Source of the DNA: Spongiibacter taiwanensis
Lineage (GTDB): Bacteria; Pseudomonadota; Gammaproteobacteria; Pseudomonadales; Spongiibacteraceae
DNA: 64,000 nucleotides
Direction: 5' to 3'
Assembly (NCBI RefSeq): GCF_023702635.1
Contig: NZ_CP098455.1
Location: 3,472,001 to 3,536,000, forward strand
This document shows positions 8,863 to 19,643 of this stretch, in pieces. The translations under genes were made by a program, and so were the position numbers. The notes below the pieces were generated by a model, which worked only from the letters and a program-made list of their open reading frames with translations, was not told the origin of the DNA and ran no database searches. Each line of letters begins with the position of its first letter. Position 1 is the stretch's first letter.

Positions 8863-11442
8863 ATGAAACGCATTGTTGCTCTCAGTACCTTTCTACTCTC
8901 GCTAAGTTTTGGCGTTCAGGCCCAGACATCCCTGACCATTACCGATATTCGGGTCGAGGGCTTGCAGCGGATATCGGCGGACACGGTGTTTTCTGCCCTG
9001 CCGCTGAGCGTGGGGGACAGTATCTCCTCGGCCTCTATAGCCAATGCCACCCGGGCACTGTTTAGAACCGGTAACTTCGATGACATCCAGATTGGTATCG
9101 AGGGGGACGTTCTGGTTGTGGGTGTGGAAGAGCGGCCCGCGATCAGTGAAATTAATATTGAGGGCAACAAGGCCCTGGAAACCGAGGCCTTGCTCGATGG
9201 TTTGAAGGGCGCGGGCTTGTCTGAAGGTCAGGTGTTCAAACGGGCCACCTTGGAAAACATGCGCCTTGAGCTGACTCGCCAGTATGTCTCCCAGGGGCGT
9301 TATGACGCGAGCATCGAAACCGATGTGGTTGCCCAGCCGCGCAACCGGGTTGCCGTGTCCATTACCATTGATGAGGGCAGTAATGCCCGGATCAAGCACA
9401 TCAATATTGTTGGCAACACCATTTACGACGATGAAACCCTGCTTGACGAGTTTGAGCTGAGAACGGGTGGCATGTTTTCCTGGTTCAGCAGCGCTGACAA
9501 GTACTCCCGGGAAAAGCTGCGGGGCGATCTTGAAAAACTCGACTCCTACTACCTGGATCGCGGGTATCTGCGCTTCTCTTCTTCCTCCGTTCAGGTGGCG
9601 ATCAGCCCCAACCGCAAAAATGTGTATATCACCGTTAACGTAACGGAAGGCGACAAATACAAGGTTAGCGGCGCAGAACTGTCGGGTGATCTGGTGTTGC
9701 CGGAAGATGACCTGATGCGGTTTGTGCTGGTAAAAGAGGGACAGGTGTTCTCCCAGGCCCTGGTAACCAGCACCGAAGAATTTTTGACCAAGCGCCTGGG
9801 CAATGAGGGCTACAACTTTGCCAAGGTGCGCGGCATCCCGGAAGTGGATGAAGAAAACAAAACGGTGATGATGAAATTCTTCATCGACCCGGGTAAACGG
9901 ACCTATGTTCGCCGCATCGACTTTAAAGGCAACTCCAAAACCTCTGACGAAGTACTGCGCCGGGAAATGCGGCAGATGGAAGCCGCGCCCGCCTCATCGG
10001 ATAAAATCGAGAGCGGCCGGATCCGGCTGGAGCGCTTGGGCTTTTTCAAAGAAGCCAAGGTCAACACCAACGAAGTGGCCGGCACCGATGATTTGATTGA
10101 CCTAGTGTACGAAGTCGAAGAGCAAAGCTCGGGCAGCCTTGGCGCCAGCGTCGGTTTCTCCCAGGATAGTGGTCTGCTGTTGAGCGCCAATATTCAACAA
10201 AACAACTTCTTTGGTTCGGGCAAGCAAGTTGGCTTTGGTGTGTCTAAGAGCCAATACCAGACCAGTGCCAGCTTTAATTACCTGAACCCTTACTACACCG
10301 AAGACGGCGTTTCCCGGGGCTTCTCGATCTATTTCCGCTCTACCGATCTGGAAGAGATCAACGTTGCCAGCTACACCACCGATACCTACGGTGCGTCGGT
10401 TAACTTCGGTTATCCGATCTCTGAAATCGAACGCATCAACTTCGACCTGGGTGTGAGCCGCACCGAAATTGACGCAGGCCTCACTGCGGTAAAAGAGATC
10501 ATTACCAGCCCGCGTTTGTTTGACGATGTCGACTTCTTTATTGAGTCGACCTTCAATGACGAAACAGGCGGTTATGCCGCTGCAGAGACCCTGCAGGCCA
10601 TCGAAAACCTGAGCCCAGACGCGCTCACCGAGCCGCAGGAAGATGGCTTCCTCGACAAGTTCGGCAGTGAATTCGATAACTACACCATCGGGACTTCCTA
10701 TCGGCGGTCGACCTTGAACCGGGGTATTTTTGCCACCCGCGGCTCGTCGCAAACTGTCGGTATTTCGGTTGCGGTGCCGGGGTCGGATCTGGAATTCTTC
10801 AAGGTGAACTACGAAGGGCAGATCTACTTCCCCATTACCAATAACTGGACCTTCCGCTTCAAGACCCAGTTGGGCTATGGCGATGGCTACGGTGAGCTGG
10901 ATAGCCTGCCTTTCTTCGAAAATTTCTACGCAGGTGGTTTTGGCTCTGTGCGGGGTTACCGCAGTAATACCCTTGGCCCGCGCAGTAGCCCGGCAGATAT
11001 TTACTCCTTCCGCTCAGCGGTGACCGCGGTGGATGCCAATGGGAATCCCACTGCACGCTCCAGCGAAGTGGGCTATGTGCTCGACCCTGATACCGGAAAA
11101 CTGGAGGTCGTTGGCGTCCGCGACGACACTGATCCCTTCGGCGGTAACGTACTGATTGAGGGCACCATTGAGCTGCTGTTCCCGCTGCCCTTCGTAAAGG
11201 ATCAGCGTTCGGTTCGCAGCGGCCTGTTCTTTGATGCCGGTAACGTATTTAGCACCAATTGCGGTGTGTCACAGGTTAACTGCTCAACGCCAGATTTGGG
11301 CAAGTTACGCTATTCAGCCGGGGTCGGGGTGACCTGGTTGACTGGGTTCGGACCGCTGACCTTCAGTTTGGGTCGGGCACTGAACGACGAGAAAGTGGAC
11401 GAAACTGAAATCTTCCAGTTCTCTTTGGGCCGAACCTTTTAA
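8863..11442 (+). CDS. bamA: BamA, outer membrane beta-barrel assembly protein
   Basis: Central component of the BAM complex that folds beta-barrel proteins into the outer membrane. I take ATG 8863, which gives a clean signal peptide cleaved after V-Q-A at about residue 20. An in-frame start at 8809 would add 18 hydrophobic residues. Five POTRA domains (about 23-425) precede a 16-strand barrel with the V-R-G-Y-R loop-6 motif near residue 700 and a terminal phenylalanine. The total of 859 residues is about 50 longer than E. coli BamA, mostly from a longer acidic stretch at about residues 540-605, where E. coli has extracellular loop 4. bamB is also in this window. Confidence 0.97.
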   Translation: MKRIVALSTFLLSLSFGVQAQTSLTITDIRVEGLQRISADTVFSALPLSVGDSISSASIANATRALFRTGNFDDIQIGIEGDVLVVGVEERPAISEINIEGNKALETEALLDGLKGAGLSEGQVFKRATLENMRLELTRQYVSQGRYDASIETDVVAQPRNRVAVSITIDEGSNARIKHINIVGNTIYDDETLLDEFELRTGGMFSWFSSADKYSREKLRGDLEKLDSYYLDRGYLRFSSSSVQVAISPNRKNVYITVNVTEGDKYKVSGAELSGDLVLPEDDLMRFVLVKEGQVFSQALVTSTEEFLTKRLGNEGYNFAKVRGIPEVDEENKTVMMKFFIDPGKRTYVRRIDFKGNSKTSDEVLRREMRQMEAAPASSDKIESGRIRLERLGFFKEAKVNTNEVAGTDDLIDLVYEVEEQSSGSLGASVGFSQDSGLLLSANIQQNNFFGSGKQVGFGVSKSQYQTSASFNYLNPYYTEDGVSRGFSIYFRSTDLEEINVASYTTDTYGASVNFGYPISEIERINFDLGVSRTEIDAGLTAVKEIITSPRLFDDVDFFIESTFNDETGGYAAAETLQAIENLSPDALTEPQEDGFLDKFGSEFDNYTIGTSYRRSTLNRGIFATRGSSQTVGISVAVPGSDLEFFKVNYEGQIYFPITNNWTFRFKTQLGYGDGYGELDSLPFFENFYAGGFGSVRGYRSNTLGPRSSPADIYSFRSAVTAVDANGNPTARSSEVGYVLDPDTGKLEVVGVRDDTDPFGGNVLIEGTIELLFPLPFVKDQRSVRSGLFFDAGNVFSTNCGVSQVNCSTPDLGKLRYSAGVGVTWLTGFGPLTFSLGRALNDEKVDETEIFQFSLGRTF

Positions 11443-11474
11443 TTCACAACATCACATAAAAGCAGGAGTTCAAA

Positions 11475-11984
11475 ATGAAGTTGTTTAAAGTCGCGGTAGT
11501 CATGCTCGTGTCCATCTGGGCAGGCAGTGCGATGGCACAGGGGCGAATTGCCGTACTGGATCTCGATGCAGCGGTAATGAATACAGAGCTGGCCAAGAGC
11601 CGCATCAATGCGCTTCGCAATCAGTCAGAGTTCAAATCCAATGTGCAGGAGTTGGAAACGCTGAAAAAAGACTTCGACAAAATGGTTCAGCAGTTCCAGA
11701 AAGATATGGATGTGCTGAGCAACGAGCAGAAGGTCGCCCGTAAAAACAAGATTGATGCTGCCCGCGGCGATGCCGAGCATATTGCTCGCAAGCTGGAAGC
11801 TGCGCAAAAACAAGAAATGCAAAGCATCATGCAAGAGATTGGTCCTGTGCTGCAGAAAGTTCTGCCCCAGGTAATCAAAGAGGAAAATATTGGTCTGCTG
11901 TTGCCTCGTCAGCAAGTGATGCACGTTGAAGCCGGCTACGATATCACCGCGAAAGTGGCAGATAAGCTTAACCAAGCTAAGTAA
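11475..11984 (+). CDS. skp: Skp/OmpH periplasmic chaperone
   Basis: Holds unfolded outer-membrane proteins in the periplasm and delivers them to BAM. The 169-residue protein has an N-terminal signal peptide cleaved near A-M-A-Q (residue 22). The core is rich in lysine and glutamine and predicted to form long coiled-coil helices (about 45-125), the tentacles of the jellyfish-like trimer. An AGCAGGAG ribosome-binding site precedes ATG 11475. It lies between bamA and lpxD as in E. coli, and its stop codon overlaps the lpxD start. Confidence 0.95.
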   Translation: MKLFKVAVVMLVSIWAGSAMAQGRIAVLDLDAAVMNTELAKSRINALRNQSEFKSNVQELETLKKDFDKMVQQFQKDMDVLSNEQKVARKNKIDAARGDAEHIARKLEAAQKQEMQSIMQEIGPVLQKVLPQVIKEENIGLLLPRQQVMHVEAGYDITAKVADKLNQAK

Positions 11985-13021
11985 TGTCGACGCCCACATT
12001 TAGCGTGGCGGAACTTGCCGCCGCTCTGGATCTAGCATTCAGTGGGCAAGGCGATGAGCTCCTCACCGGGTTGGCGCCACTGGCGTCGGCCAAGGCTGGG
12101 GAGCTCAGTTTTTTAGCCAATGTGAAATACAAGTCCCAGTTAAGCGAGAGCGGGGCTACGGCGGTGATCGTCCACCCGTCAATGCAGGCTGATTGTCCCG
12201 CCTCTGCCATTATTGCGGATAACCCCTACCTGGCTTATGCCCGCGCCAGCGCCTTGTTCGATCCATGGCGTCGGCCTGCTGCCGGTGTTCACGCCAGCGC
12301 GGTGGTGCTGTCGAGCAAGGTGCACCCGTCGGCTGCCATCGGCGCCAACTGCGTGATCGAGGAGGGTGCCGAGATCGGTGAGGGCACCGTAGTGGGCCCA
12401 GGGACAGTCATTGGCGCCGACGCAAAGGTAGGCAAACACTGCTTGCTGCACGCCAATGTCACCCTTTATCACAAGGTGGTACTCGGCGATCACTGCGTGA
12501 TCCATTCGGGTGTGGTGATTGGCGCGGACGGTTTTGGTTTTGCCCCGAGCCCGGAAGGGTGGGTAAAGGTCCATCAGATAGGTAGTGTGCGGATCGGCTC
12601 TCGGGTGGAGATCGGTGCCTGCTCGTCAATCGATCGAGGCGCTATTACCGATACCATTCTCGGTGACGGTGTGATTCTCGATGACCAGATACTGATTGCG
12701 CACAATGTTGAGATTGGTTCCGGGACTGCGATGGCGGGGGGCTGTCAGGTCGCGGGAAGCACAAAGATTGGCAAAAACTGCACTTTTGGTGGCAGTGTTG
12801 GGGTGCTTGGGCATCTGCAAATAGCGGATAATGTCCATGTTACTGCGCGCTCTCTGGTAGCCAAGTCGTTGACAGAGGCCGGAGCCTACTCCAGTGGGGT
12901 GAGTGCGATGGAGTCGTCCGTGTGGCGAAAAAGTATGGCTCGCCTCGGTCGGTTGGATGAACTGTTCCGCCGGGTGTTGAGCTTAGAAAAAAGCTTAAAA
13001 AATGAAGAAGGAAAAAGTTGA
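11984..13021 (+). CDS. lpxD: UDP-3-O-acyl-glucosamine N-acyltransferase
   Basis: Third step of lipid A synthesis, adding the amide-linked acyl chain. The 345-residue protein has an N-terminal uridine-binding domain (about 1-100). A left-handed beta-helix of hexapeptide repeats follows, for example I-G-A-N-C-V-I-E-E-G-A-E-I-G-E-G. It carries the family stretch D-G-F-G-F-A near residue 185 and the catalytic His region I-A-H-N-V-E-I-G near residue 242. ATG 11984 overlaps the skp stop by one base, indicating coupling. Confidence 0.96.
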   Translation: MSTPTFSVAELAAALDLAFSGQGDELLTGLAPLASAKAGELSFLANVKYKSQLSESGATAVIVHPSMQADCPASAIIADNPYLAYARASALFDPWRRPAAGVHASAVVLSSKVHPSAAIGANCVIEEGAEIGEGTVVGPGTVIGADAKVGKHCLLHANVTLYHKVVLGDHCVIHSGVVIGADGFGFAPSPEGWVKVHQIGSVRIGSRVEIGACSSIDRGAITDTILGDGVILDDQILIAHNVEIGSGTAMAGGCQVAGSTKIGKNCTFGGSVGVLGHLQIADNVHVTARSLVAKSLTEAGAYSSGVSAMESSVWRKSMARLGRLDELFRRVLSLEKSLKNEEGKS

Positions 13022-13024
13022 GCC

Positions 13025-13465
13025 ATGGTAATGGACATCAATGAAGTCAAAGAGTATCTGCCCCAGCGCTATCCATTCTTGTTGGTAGACAAAGTCATCG
13101 AACTGGAGCTGGGTAAGTCCATTGTCGCGGTAAAAAATGTGACCGGTAATGAGCCGCATTTTAATGGCCATTTTCCTAGCTTGCCGATTATGCCCGGCGT
13201 GCTGATTATCGAGGCGATGGCCCAGGCCGCCGGGGTTCTCGGCTTTAAAACCCTGGATAAGAAGCCATCCGATGGCTCAATCTATATGTTTGCTGGTGTC
13301 GACAACTGCCGTTTCAAACGCCAGGTAGTCCCTGGCGACCAGCTGATTCTCAAAGCGGATTACGTGTCCGACAAACGGGGTCTGTGGAAGTTTGAATGCA
13401 AGGCCTTTGTAGAGGACCAGTTGGCCTGCTCCGCGACGATTATGTGTATTGACCGGAAGCGTTAA
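13025..13465 (+). CDS. fabZ: 3-hydroxyacyl-ACP dehydratase FabZ
   Basis: Dehydrates beta-hydroxyacyl-ACP in fatty acid elongation. It also competes with LpxA for the hydroxyacyl-ACP substrate, which explains its place between lpxD and lpxA. The 146-residue hot-dog fold has [11 protein letters not shown] near residue 12-22. The catalytic H-F-N-G-H-F-P is near 51-57 and [11 protein letters not shown] near 64-74, containing the catalytic Glu. A second ATG two codons downstream (13031) is also possible. Confidence 0.96.
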   Translation: MVMDINEVKEYLPQRYPFLLVDKVIELELGKSIVAVKNVTGNEPHFNGHFPSLPIMPGVLIIEAMAQAAGVLGFKTLDKKPSDGSIYMFAGVDNCRFKRQVVPGDQLILKADYVSDKRGLWKFECKAFVEDQLACSATIMCIDRKR

Positions 13466-13467
13466 CA

Positions 13468-14265
13468 GTGACGGACAATATCCACCCCAGTGCTCAGGTT
13501 GATCCCCGGGCGATCGTCGATCCCAGCGCGGTAATTGGTGCCAACTGTCGAGTTGGCCCCTGGACCATTATTGGCGCGGGTGTGGAATTGGGCGAAGGCT
13601 GCGATATTCGTTCCCATGTGGTGGTGAAGGGCCCCAGCCGCTTTGGTCGTAACAACACTATCTACCAGTTTTCCACGGTGGGTGAGGACACCCCAGACCT
13701 GAAATACCAGGGTGAGCCGACCCAGCTTCTGGTGGGTGATAACAACATCATCCGTGAAGGGGTCACGATTCATCGGGGTACCGTGCAGGATCAGGGTAAG
13801 ACCATCATTGGCAGCCATAACCTCATTATGGCCTATGCCCATATCGGGCATGACTCGGTGATCGGTGACCACTGTATTCTGGTCAATAACGCGTCCCTGG
13901 CTGGCCACGTTACGGTCGGCGATTGGGCGATCCTCAGCGGTTACGCCCTGGTTCATCAGTATTGTGCGATTGGTGCTCACAGCTTCGCGGGTTTTGGCTG
14001 TGGTATTAGCAAGGATGTGCCAGCCTACGTCACCGTGAGTGGTTCACCCGCCGAAGCGAAAACCATTAATGCAGAAGGACTCAAGCGTCGCGGTTTTAGC
14101 AGCGACGCGATTGCGGCGATTCGCCGCGCCTACAAACTTATTTATCGTCAAGGGCTGACCAGCGAAGAGGCGATTCTTCGTCTGCAAGAGATGGTGGTTG
14201 ATACGCCCGAAGTGCAGCTCCTGGTGGATTCGCTGAGCCAATCCAAACGGGGCATCGTCCGCTAA
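13468..14265 (+). CDS. lpxA: UDP-N-acetylglucosamine acyltransferase LpxA
   Basis: First step of lipid A synthesis, 3-O-acylation of UDP-GlcNAc. The 265-residue protein is made of left-handed beta-helix hexapeptide repeats. The catalytic-His region is M-A-Y-A-H-I-G-H-D near residue 121-129, and H-R-G-T is near residue 98. A helical C-terminal domain starts near residue 190. The start is GTG 13468, 2 nt after the fabZ stop. The next gene, lpxB, begins 55 nt downstream. Confidence 0.96.
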   Translation: MTDNIHPSAQVDPRAIVDPSAVIGANCRVGPWTIIGAGVELGEGCDIRSHVVVKGPSRFGRNNTIYQFSTVGEDTPDLKYQGEPTQLLVGDNNIIREGVTIHRGTVQDQGKTIIGSHNLIMAYAHIGHDSVIGDHCILVNNASLAGHVTVGDWAILSGYALVHQYCAIGAHSFAGFGCGISKDVPAYVTVSGSPAEAKTINAEGLKRRGFSSDAIAAIRRAYKLIYRQGLTSEEAILRLQEMVVDTPEVQLLVDSLSQSKRGIVR

Positions 14266-14320
14266 ATTGCCCTCGCTGTGCTCGCGCTCTGGCGTGAGGG
14301 CAGCCCCGCTGAGAAAAATC

Positions 14321-15472
14321 ATGACGTCACTGCGAATTGGCATAATTGTCGGCGAGGCTTCCGGAGATATTCTCGGAGCCGACTTGATCAAGGCGATTAA
14401 AGCCCGGGTTCCCGGTGCGCAGTTCGAGGGTGTCGGTGGCCCTCTGATGCTTGAGCAGGGCTTTCACAGTTTGTGTGAGATGGATCGCCTCGCCGTCATG
14501 GGCTTGGTGGAGCCGTTGAAACGTCTGCCCGAGCTGCTACGAATCCGTCGCCTGGTCAAGTCGCACATGCTGGCTTGGCAGCCTGATATTGTGATTGGTA
14601 TCGATTCGCCCGATTTTAATCTCAATATTGAAAAGTTCCTTCGCCAGCGCGGCATCAAAACCCTGCACTATGTCAGTCCGTCAGTTTGGGCATGGCGTCA
14701 GGGACGGGTAAAAACCATTGCCAAGGCAGTTGACCACATGCTGACCTTGTTTCCCTTTGAAGAAGCGTTTTATCGCCAACACAGTGTTCCCGTGACCTGC
14801 GTTGGTCACCCCCTGGCTGATCAGATTCCCCTTGAAGACCAGCGCGACGCCGCTCGTGCGGAGCTGGATGTCAGTGGCGAGCATCCGGTGCTGGCAATCT
14901 TGCCCGGCAGTCGCAGCGGCGAAGTTGGCCAGCTGATGGTGCCTTTTCTGGAGACGGCCCAGTGGTTATGTCGCGCTCATCCCGGCATTGAATTTTTGAT
15001 TCCGGCAGCAAATGCTGCGCGAAAACAGCAGATTCTCGACATCATTGCCAGCCGTTCCCAGGATTTGCCGGTGCGGGTGGTGCTGGGCCAGTCCCGAAAA
15101 GTCATGGCCGCGGCCGATGCGGTGTTAATGGCCTCCGGTACGACTAGCCTGGAGGCGCTGTTGCTGCAGCGGCCGATGGTGGTTGCTTACCGTTTTGGTA
15201 AATGGTCCTTCAAAATTCTGTCCCGCTTGATAAAAACGCCGCATTTCTCGCTGCCCAATCTGCTTGCTCAGCGTGCGTTGGTGCCTGAGTTGTTGCAGGA
15301 CGAGGTGTGCGCTGAGGTAATCGGCCCGCTGCTGCTCGAGCAACTGAATAATGCCAATCATCGTGAAACGCTGCTGGCGGAATTTCGCGATATTCATCAG
15401 GGCTTGGCCCGGCGGGCCAGCGACCGCGCGGCGGAGGTTGTACTTTCACTGTGTGGTCCGATTGATGCCTGA
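14321..15472 (+). CDS. lpxB: Lipid-A-disaccharide synthase
   Basis: Joins UDP-diacylglucosamine to lipid X to form the lipid A disaccharide (GT19 family). It has 383 residues. G-E-A-S-G-D-I-L-G is near residue 11-19. F-E-G-V-G-G-P-x-M is near 38, I-D-S-P-D-F-N near 90 and the S-P-S-V-W-A-W motif follows. The sugar-nucleotide region near 190 contains L-P-G-S-R-S-G-E. I take ATG 14321. An in-frame TTG at 14267 would add 18 unlike-family residues. Its end overlaps rnhB by 8 nt. Confidence 0.96.
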   Translation: MTSLRIGIIVGEASGDILGADLIKAIKARVPGAQFEGVGGPLMLEQGFHSLCEMDRLAVMGLVEPLKRLPELLRIRRLVKSHMLAWQPDIVIGIDSPDFNLNIEKFLRQRGIKTLHYVSPSVWAWRQGRVKTIAKAVDHMLTLFPFEEAFYRQHSVPVTCVGHPLADQIPLEDQRDAARAELDVSGEHPVLAILPGSRSGEVGQLMVPFLETAQWLCRAHPGIEFLIPAANAARKQQILDIIASRSQDLPVRVVLGQSRKVMAAADAVLMASGTTSLEALLLQRPMVVAYRFGKWSFKILSRLIKTPHFSLPNLLAQRALVPELLQDEVCAEVIGPLLLEQLNNANHRETLLAEFRDIHQGLARRASDRAAEVVLSLCGPIDA

Positions 15473-16079
15473 CACTGGTGACCTGTTTCAGACGGCGGAT
15501 TTTCCGGTGCTCACTGCCGGGGTGGACGAAGTGGGGCGCGGGCCTCTGTGTGGCGATGTGGTGACCGCGGCGGTGATTCTCGACCCCGAGCGGCCAATCA
15601 ACGGTTTGACCGATTCCAAAGCGCTGAGCGAAAAAAAGCGCGAACAACTGTTTGACGAAATTTGTGAGTGTGCGCTGAGCTTTGCGATTGCCCGGGCCAG
15701 CGTTGCCGAGATCGATAAGCTGAATATTTTACAGGCCAGCCTGCTGGCCATGCATCGCGCGGTTGCCAAGCTTTCGGTGCAGCCGGAGCTGGTGTTGGTG
15801 GACGGCAATCGTCTGCCCATCTGGCCCTATCGCGCCCAGGCTATTGTCAAAGGTGATAGCCGGGTGCAGGCTATTGCGGCGGCGTCGATCCTGGCCAAGG
15901 TTACCCGGGACCGGGAGATGGTGGAGCTGGATCGCCAGTATCCAGGCTACGGGCTGAGTGGCCACAAGGGTTATCCCACCAAGGCTCACCTCGCTGCCCT
16001 GCAGCAGCTTGGCGTTACACCCATTCACCGGCGCAGTTATGCGCCTGTTAAAGCCCTGTTGGGGGAGCACCATGACTAG
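15465..16079 (+). CDS. rnhB: Ribonuclease HII
   Basis: Removes ribonucleotides and RNA primers from DNA-RNA hybrids. The 204-residue protein has the metal-binding G-V-D-E-V-G-R-G-P motif with D and E near residues 19-20. K-A-L-S-E-K-K-R follows near 51, then V-D-G-N near 105 and the I-A-A-A-S-I-x-A-K-V-T-R-D signature near 135. The ATG is inside the end of lpxB (8-nt overlap), and its own end overlaps dnaE by 8 nt. The lpxB-rnhB-dnaE chain is typical. Confidence 0.96.
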   Translation: MPDTGDLFQTADFPVLTAGVDEVGRGPLCGDVVTAAVILDPERPINGLTDSKALSEKKREQLFDEICECALSFAIARASVAEIDKLNILQASLLAMHRAVAKLSVQPELVLVDGNRLPIWPYRAQAIVKGDSRVQAIAAASILAKVTRDREMVELDRQYPGYGLSGHKGYPTKAHLAALQQLGVTPIHRRSYAPVKALLGEHHD

Positions 16080-19000
16080 CGATTTTGTTCATTTGCGGGT
16101 GCACTCGGAATATTCCCTGGTCGACAGCGTTATTCGGGTGAAATCCCTTTGTAAAACGGTTGCCGCCATGGATATGCCGGCGGTGGCCCTCACCGATTTG
16201 TGTAACTTCTACGCCCTGATCAAGTTTCAAAAGGCGGCCCAGGGGGCCGGCCTGAAGCCGATTTTTGGCGCGGATTTTTTTGTGCGCGACGATGACGCGC
16301 CGGATCAGATATTCACCTTGTGCCTGCTGGCCCAAAATCTCCGTGGCTACAAAAACCTGACAGAACTCATTTCCCGCGCTTACTTGAGGGGCCAGTATCA
16401 GGGTAAGGCGTACTTGCAGCGCAGTTGGGTAGAAGAGCTCAACGATGGGTTGATTGCCCTGTCGGGCGGCCGCGAAGGCGATGTTGGTCAATTGCTGTTG
16501 AGCAATAAGACCGGGTTGGCCCGGGCAAGCCTCGACCGCTGGCAGTCGGTGTTTGGTGATCGCTACTACCTCGAACTACAGCGCACCGGCCGACAATACG
16601 AAGATGACTACATTCACGCGGCGGTGGCGTTGGCCAGCCAGTGTGATTGCCCGGTGGTTGCCACTAACGATGTCCGCTTTCTGGAGAGCGACGAGTTTGA
16701 GGCCCACGAGGCTCGTGTCTGTATCCGCGATGGGCGGGTGTTGGACGACCCTCGGCGCCCGCGGCTATACAGTGATCAGCAGTACTTGCGCAGCCCCGAC
16801 GAAATGGCAGAGCTGTTTGCAGATATTCCAGAAGCCCTGCAAAACACGGTGGAAATTGCCAAGCGTTGCAGTGTGGAGATTGAGCTCGGGACTTATTATT
16901 TGCCTGAGTATCCGATTCCTGAGGGAATGACTCAGGACGACTTCTTTCGCCAGCTCAGCCACGACGGTCTTACCGAGCGACTTGATTTTCTGTTTGATCG
17001 CAACGCGGCCGATTTCGCCGAGAAGGAAAAAGAATATCGGGCGAGACTCGATTTCGAGCTGGATATCATCCTGCAGATGGGTTTTCCCGGCTACTTCCTG
17101 ATCGTGATGGACTTTATCCAGTGGGCCAAGGACAACGCCATTCCGGTAGGGCCGGGGCGGGGGTCGGGTGCCGGCTCCCTGGTGGCCTATGCGCTGAAGA
17201 TCACCGACCTCGACCCCATAGAATACGACCTGCTGTTCGAGCGCTTTCTGAATCCCGAACGGGTGTCGATGCCCGACTTCGACGTCGACTTCTGCATGGA
17301 AGGTCGCGATCGGGTGATCAATTATGTGGCCGACAATTACGGCCGAGATGCGGTGAGCCAGATCATTACCTTCGGCACAATGGCGGCCAAGGCGGTGGTG
17401 CGGGATGTTGCCCGGGTGCAGGGTAAGTCCTACGGTTTGGCGGACAAGTTGTCGAAGCTGATTCCCTTTGAAGTGGGCATGACCTTGCAAAAGGCCTATG
17501 ACCAGGAGGCGGATCTGCGGGACTTTCTCAGTGGTGACGAGCAAGCCCAGGAAATCTGGGATATGGCTACCCAGTTGGAAGGGGTGGTTCGGGGTGTTGG
17601 TAAGCACGCCGGCGGGGTGGTGATTGCGCCATCTAAACTGACGGATTTTGCGCCCCTGTACTGTGATGAAACCGGGGCCGGTCTGGTCACCCAGTTTGAT
17701 AAGAATGATGTTGAAGATGCAGGCTTGGTTAAGTTTGACTTCCTTGGTCTACGCACCCTGACCATCATCGATTGGGCCCTGAAAATCATCAATGCCAAGC
17801 GCGGCAAAGAAGGTGAAGATGACCTGGACATTATGGCCATCCCGCTGGATGACGCGCCCAGCTTTGACTTGCTGAAAAAGGCCGAAACCACCGCGGTGTT
17901 CCAGCTTGAATCCCGGGGTATGAAGGATCTGATCAAGCGCCTGCTGCCAGACTGTTTTGAAGACATTGTCGCACTGGTGGCCCTGTTCCGCCCTGGGCCG
18001 CTGCAGTCCGGGATGGTGGATGACTTTATCAACCGGAAGCACGGCCGTGCCGAATTGGCCTTTCCCCATCCCCAGTATCAGCACGAATGCCTGCGGCCCA
18101 TCTTGCAGCCGACCTACGGCATCATTCTCTACCAAGAACAGGTTATGCAGATCGCTCAGGAAATGGGCGGTTATACACTCGGTGGCGCTGATTTGTTGCG
18201 CCGGGCAATGGGTAAGAAAAAACCCGAGGAGATGGAGAAGCAGCGGGTGCTGTTTCTCGCCGGTGCCCAGGAAAAAGGCCACAGCGAGGAGTTGGCCTCC
18301 AACATCTTCGACCTGATGGAAAAATTTGCCGGGTATGGTTTTAACAAGTCTCACTCGGCGGCCTACGCGCTGGTGTCTTATCAGACCGCCTGGCTGAAAA
18401 CCCATTACCCGGCGCCGTTTATGGCAGCGGTAATGAGTTCGGAACTGGATAACACCGACAAAATCGTGATCTTCATCGAGGAGTGTCGGGCAATGAAGCT
18501 CGACTACAAATTGCCCTCGGTGAATGAAGGTGAATATATGTTCACCGTGAACGACAAAGGACAAATTGTTTACGGCCTGGGGGCGATCAAAGGTCTCGGC
18601 GAAGGCCCGGTAGAAAATATTATTGCCGCTCGCAGCAAAGGCGGAGCCTTTAAAAATCTGTTTGATTTCTGCGAGCGCACGGACCCGCGCAAGGTTAACA
18701 AGCGGGCCATTGAGGCGCTGATTCGCGCCGGCGCCTTCGACGACCTGGGCGAAGATCGTGCTGTGTTAATGGCGGCCATGGCAGAAGCGGTACAGGTCGC
18801 CGAGCAATCGGCCAAAAATGCTGAGAGCGGCATGGTCGATCTGTTTGGCGATACCTTGGCGGTGGATAACCGGGATGTGTATGCGCCCTTTCGCAATGTG
18901 CGGCGTTGGAATACCAAGGAGCGCCTGCAGGGGGAAAAGGACACTCTGGGTCTTTATGTGACCGGGCATCCTATCGACGATTATGAAGCCGAGCTGCGGC

Positions 19001-19551
19001 GATTTGTGCCCAAGCGTATTGTCGATCTGCAGCCAGACAAGCAGGCCCAGACCATCGCCGGTTTGGTGGTCAATATGCGCACCATGAAGAACAAACGCGG
19101 CGACACCATGGCCTTTGTGCAGCTCGATGACCGCAGTGCACGGATTGAGGTGGCCCTGTTTAGCGATAGCTATGAAGAGCATCGGGACAAGTTGATCAAA
19201 GACAGTGTGCTGGTGGTCGAGGGGGTTTGCAGCTTTGATGAATACAGTGGCGGCAAGAAAATGCGGGTCAAATCGGTCCGCAGCCTGGCTGAGGCAAGAG
19301 AACAGAGCGCCCGGGAACTGTTGCTGACCTTGTCTTCAGATGCCTTGAGCGAGCGCAGTCTGGAGCAGCTCAAAGGCGCGCTAAGTGTGGCTCGGGGCGG
19401 TCGGTGTCCGGTGGTTGTGCAATACCAGCGCCCCGAAGGGCGCGGTCGCATCCGCTTCGGCGAGGCCTGGAATATTCTGCCCAAAGACGATGTCTTGCAG
19501 CGGCTGCGCGATGATTACGGTGTCAACAACGTGGTTATCAATTACGAATAA
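16072..19551 (+). CDS. dnaE: DNA polymerase III alpha subunit
   Basis: The replicative polymerase subunit, 1159 residues, the same length as E. coli DnaE (1160). An N-terminal PHP domain begins R-V-H-S-E-Y-S-L near residues 8-15. The C-family catalytic aspartates are in the M-P-D-F-D-V-D-F motif near residue 400, preceded by [10 protein letters not shown]. The tandem HhH, OB (about 990-1070) and C-terminal regions follow. ATG 16072 overlaps the rnhB stop by 8 nt. An upstream in-frame start (15958) would add residues that match only the rnhB frame. Confidence 0.98.
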   Translation: MTSDFVHLRVHSEYSLVDSVIRVKSLCKTVAAMDMPAVALTDLCNFYALIKFQKAAQGAGLKPIFGADFFVRDDDAPDQIFTLCLLAQNLRGYKNLTELISRAYLRGQYQGKAYLQRSWVEELNDGLIALSGGREGDVGQLLLSNKTGLARASLDRWQSVFGDRYYLELQRTGRQYEDDYIHAAVALASQCDCPVVATNDVRFLESDEFEAHEARVCIRDGRVLDDPRRPRLYSDQQYLRSPDEMAELFADIPEALQNTVEIAKRCSVEIELGTYYLPEYPIPEGMTQDDFFRQLSHDGLTERLDFLFDRNAADFAEKEKEYRARLDFELDIILQMGFPGYFLIVMDFIQWAKDNAIPVGPGRGSGAGSLVAYALKITDLDPIEYDLLFERFLNPERVSMPDFDVDFCMEGRDRVINYVADNYGRDAVSQIITFGTMAAKAVVRDVARVQGKSYGLADKLSKLIPFEVGMTLQKAYDQEADLRDFLSGDEQAQEIWDMATQLEGVVRGVGKHAGGVVIAPSKLTDFAPLYCDETGAGLVTQFDKNDVEDAGLVKFDFLGLRTLTIIDWALKIINAKRGKEGEDDLDIMAIPLDDAPSFDLLKKAETTAVFQLESRGMKDLIKRLLPDCFEDIVALVALFRPGPLQSGMVDDFINRKHGRAELAFPHPQYQHECLRPILQPTYGIILYQEQVMQIAQEMGGYTLGGADLLRRAMGKKKPEEMEKQRVLFLAGAQEKGHSEELASNIFDLMEKFAGYGFNKSHSAAYALVSYQTAWLKTHYPAPFMAAVMSSELDNTDKIVIFIEECRAMKLDYKLPSVNEGEYMFTVNDKGQIVYGLGAIKGLGEGPVENIIAARSKGGAFKNLFDFCERTDPRKVNKRAIEALIRAGAFDDLGEDRAVLMAAMAEAVQVAEQSAKNAESGMVDLFGDTLAVDNRDVYAPFRNVRRWNTKERLQGEKDTLGLYVTGHPIDDYEAELRRFVPKRIVDLQPDKQAQTIAGLVVNMRTMKNKRGDTMAFVQLDDRSARIEVALFSDSYEEHRDKLIKDSVLVVEGVCSFDEYSGGKKMRVKSVRSLAEAREQSARELLLTLSSDALSERSLEQLKGALSVARGGRCPVVVQYQRPEGRGRIRFGEAWNILPKDDVLQRLRDDYGVNNVVINYE

Positions 19552-19553
19552 CG

Positions 19554-19559
19554 TATAAT
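19554..19559 (+). promoter_or_regulatory. Probable -10 element for accA
   Basis: A perfect TATAAT begins just after the dnaE stop codon and 85 nt before accA. No good -35 is visible at 17 nt. It would give accA its own transcription besides readthrough from dnaE. Confidence 0.4.
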
Positions 19560-19643
19560 CTGTGCCTGATCTTGCCGGGCGCCCCCGAATACGGTGGGTG
19601 TGGTGGCCTAACTTACGGCGCAAACAGCAAATCAAGAGTAAAA

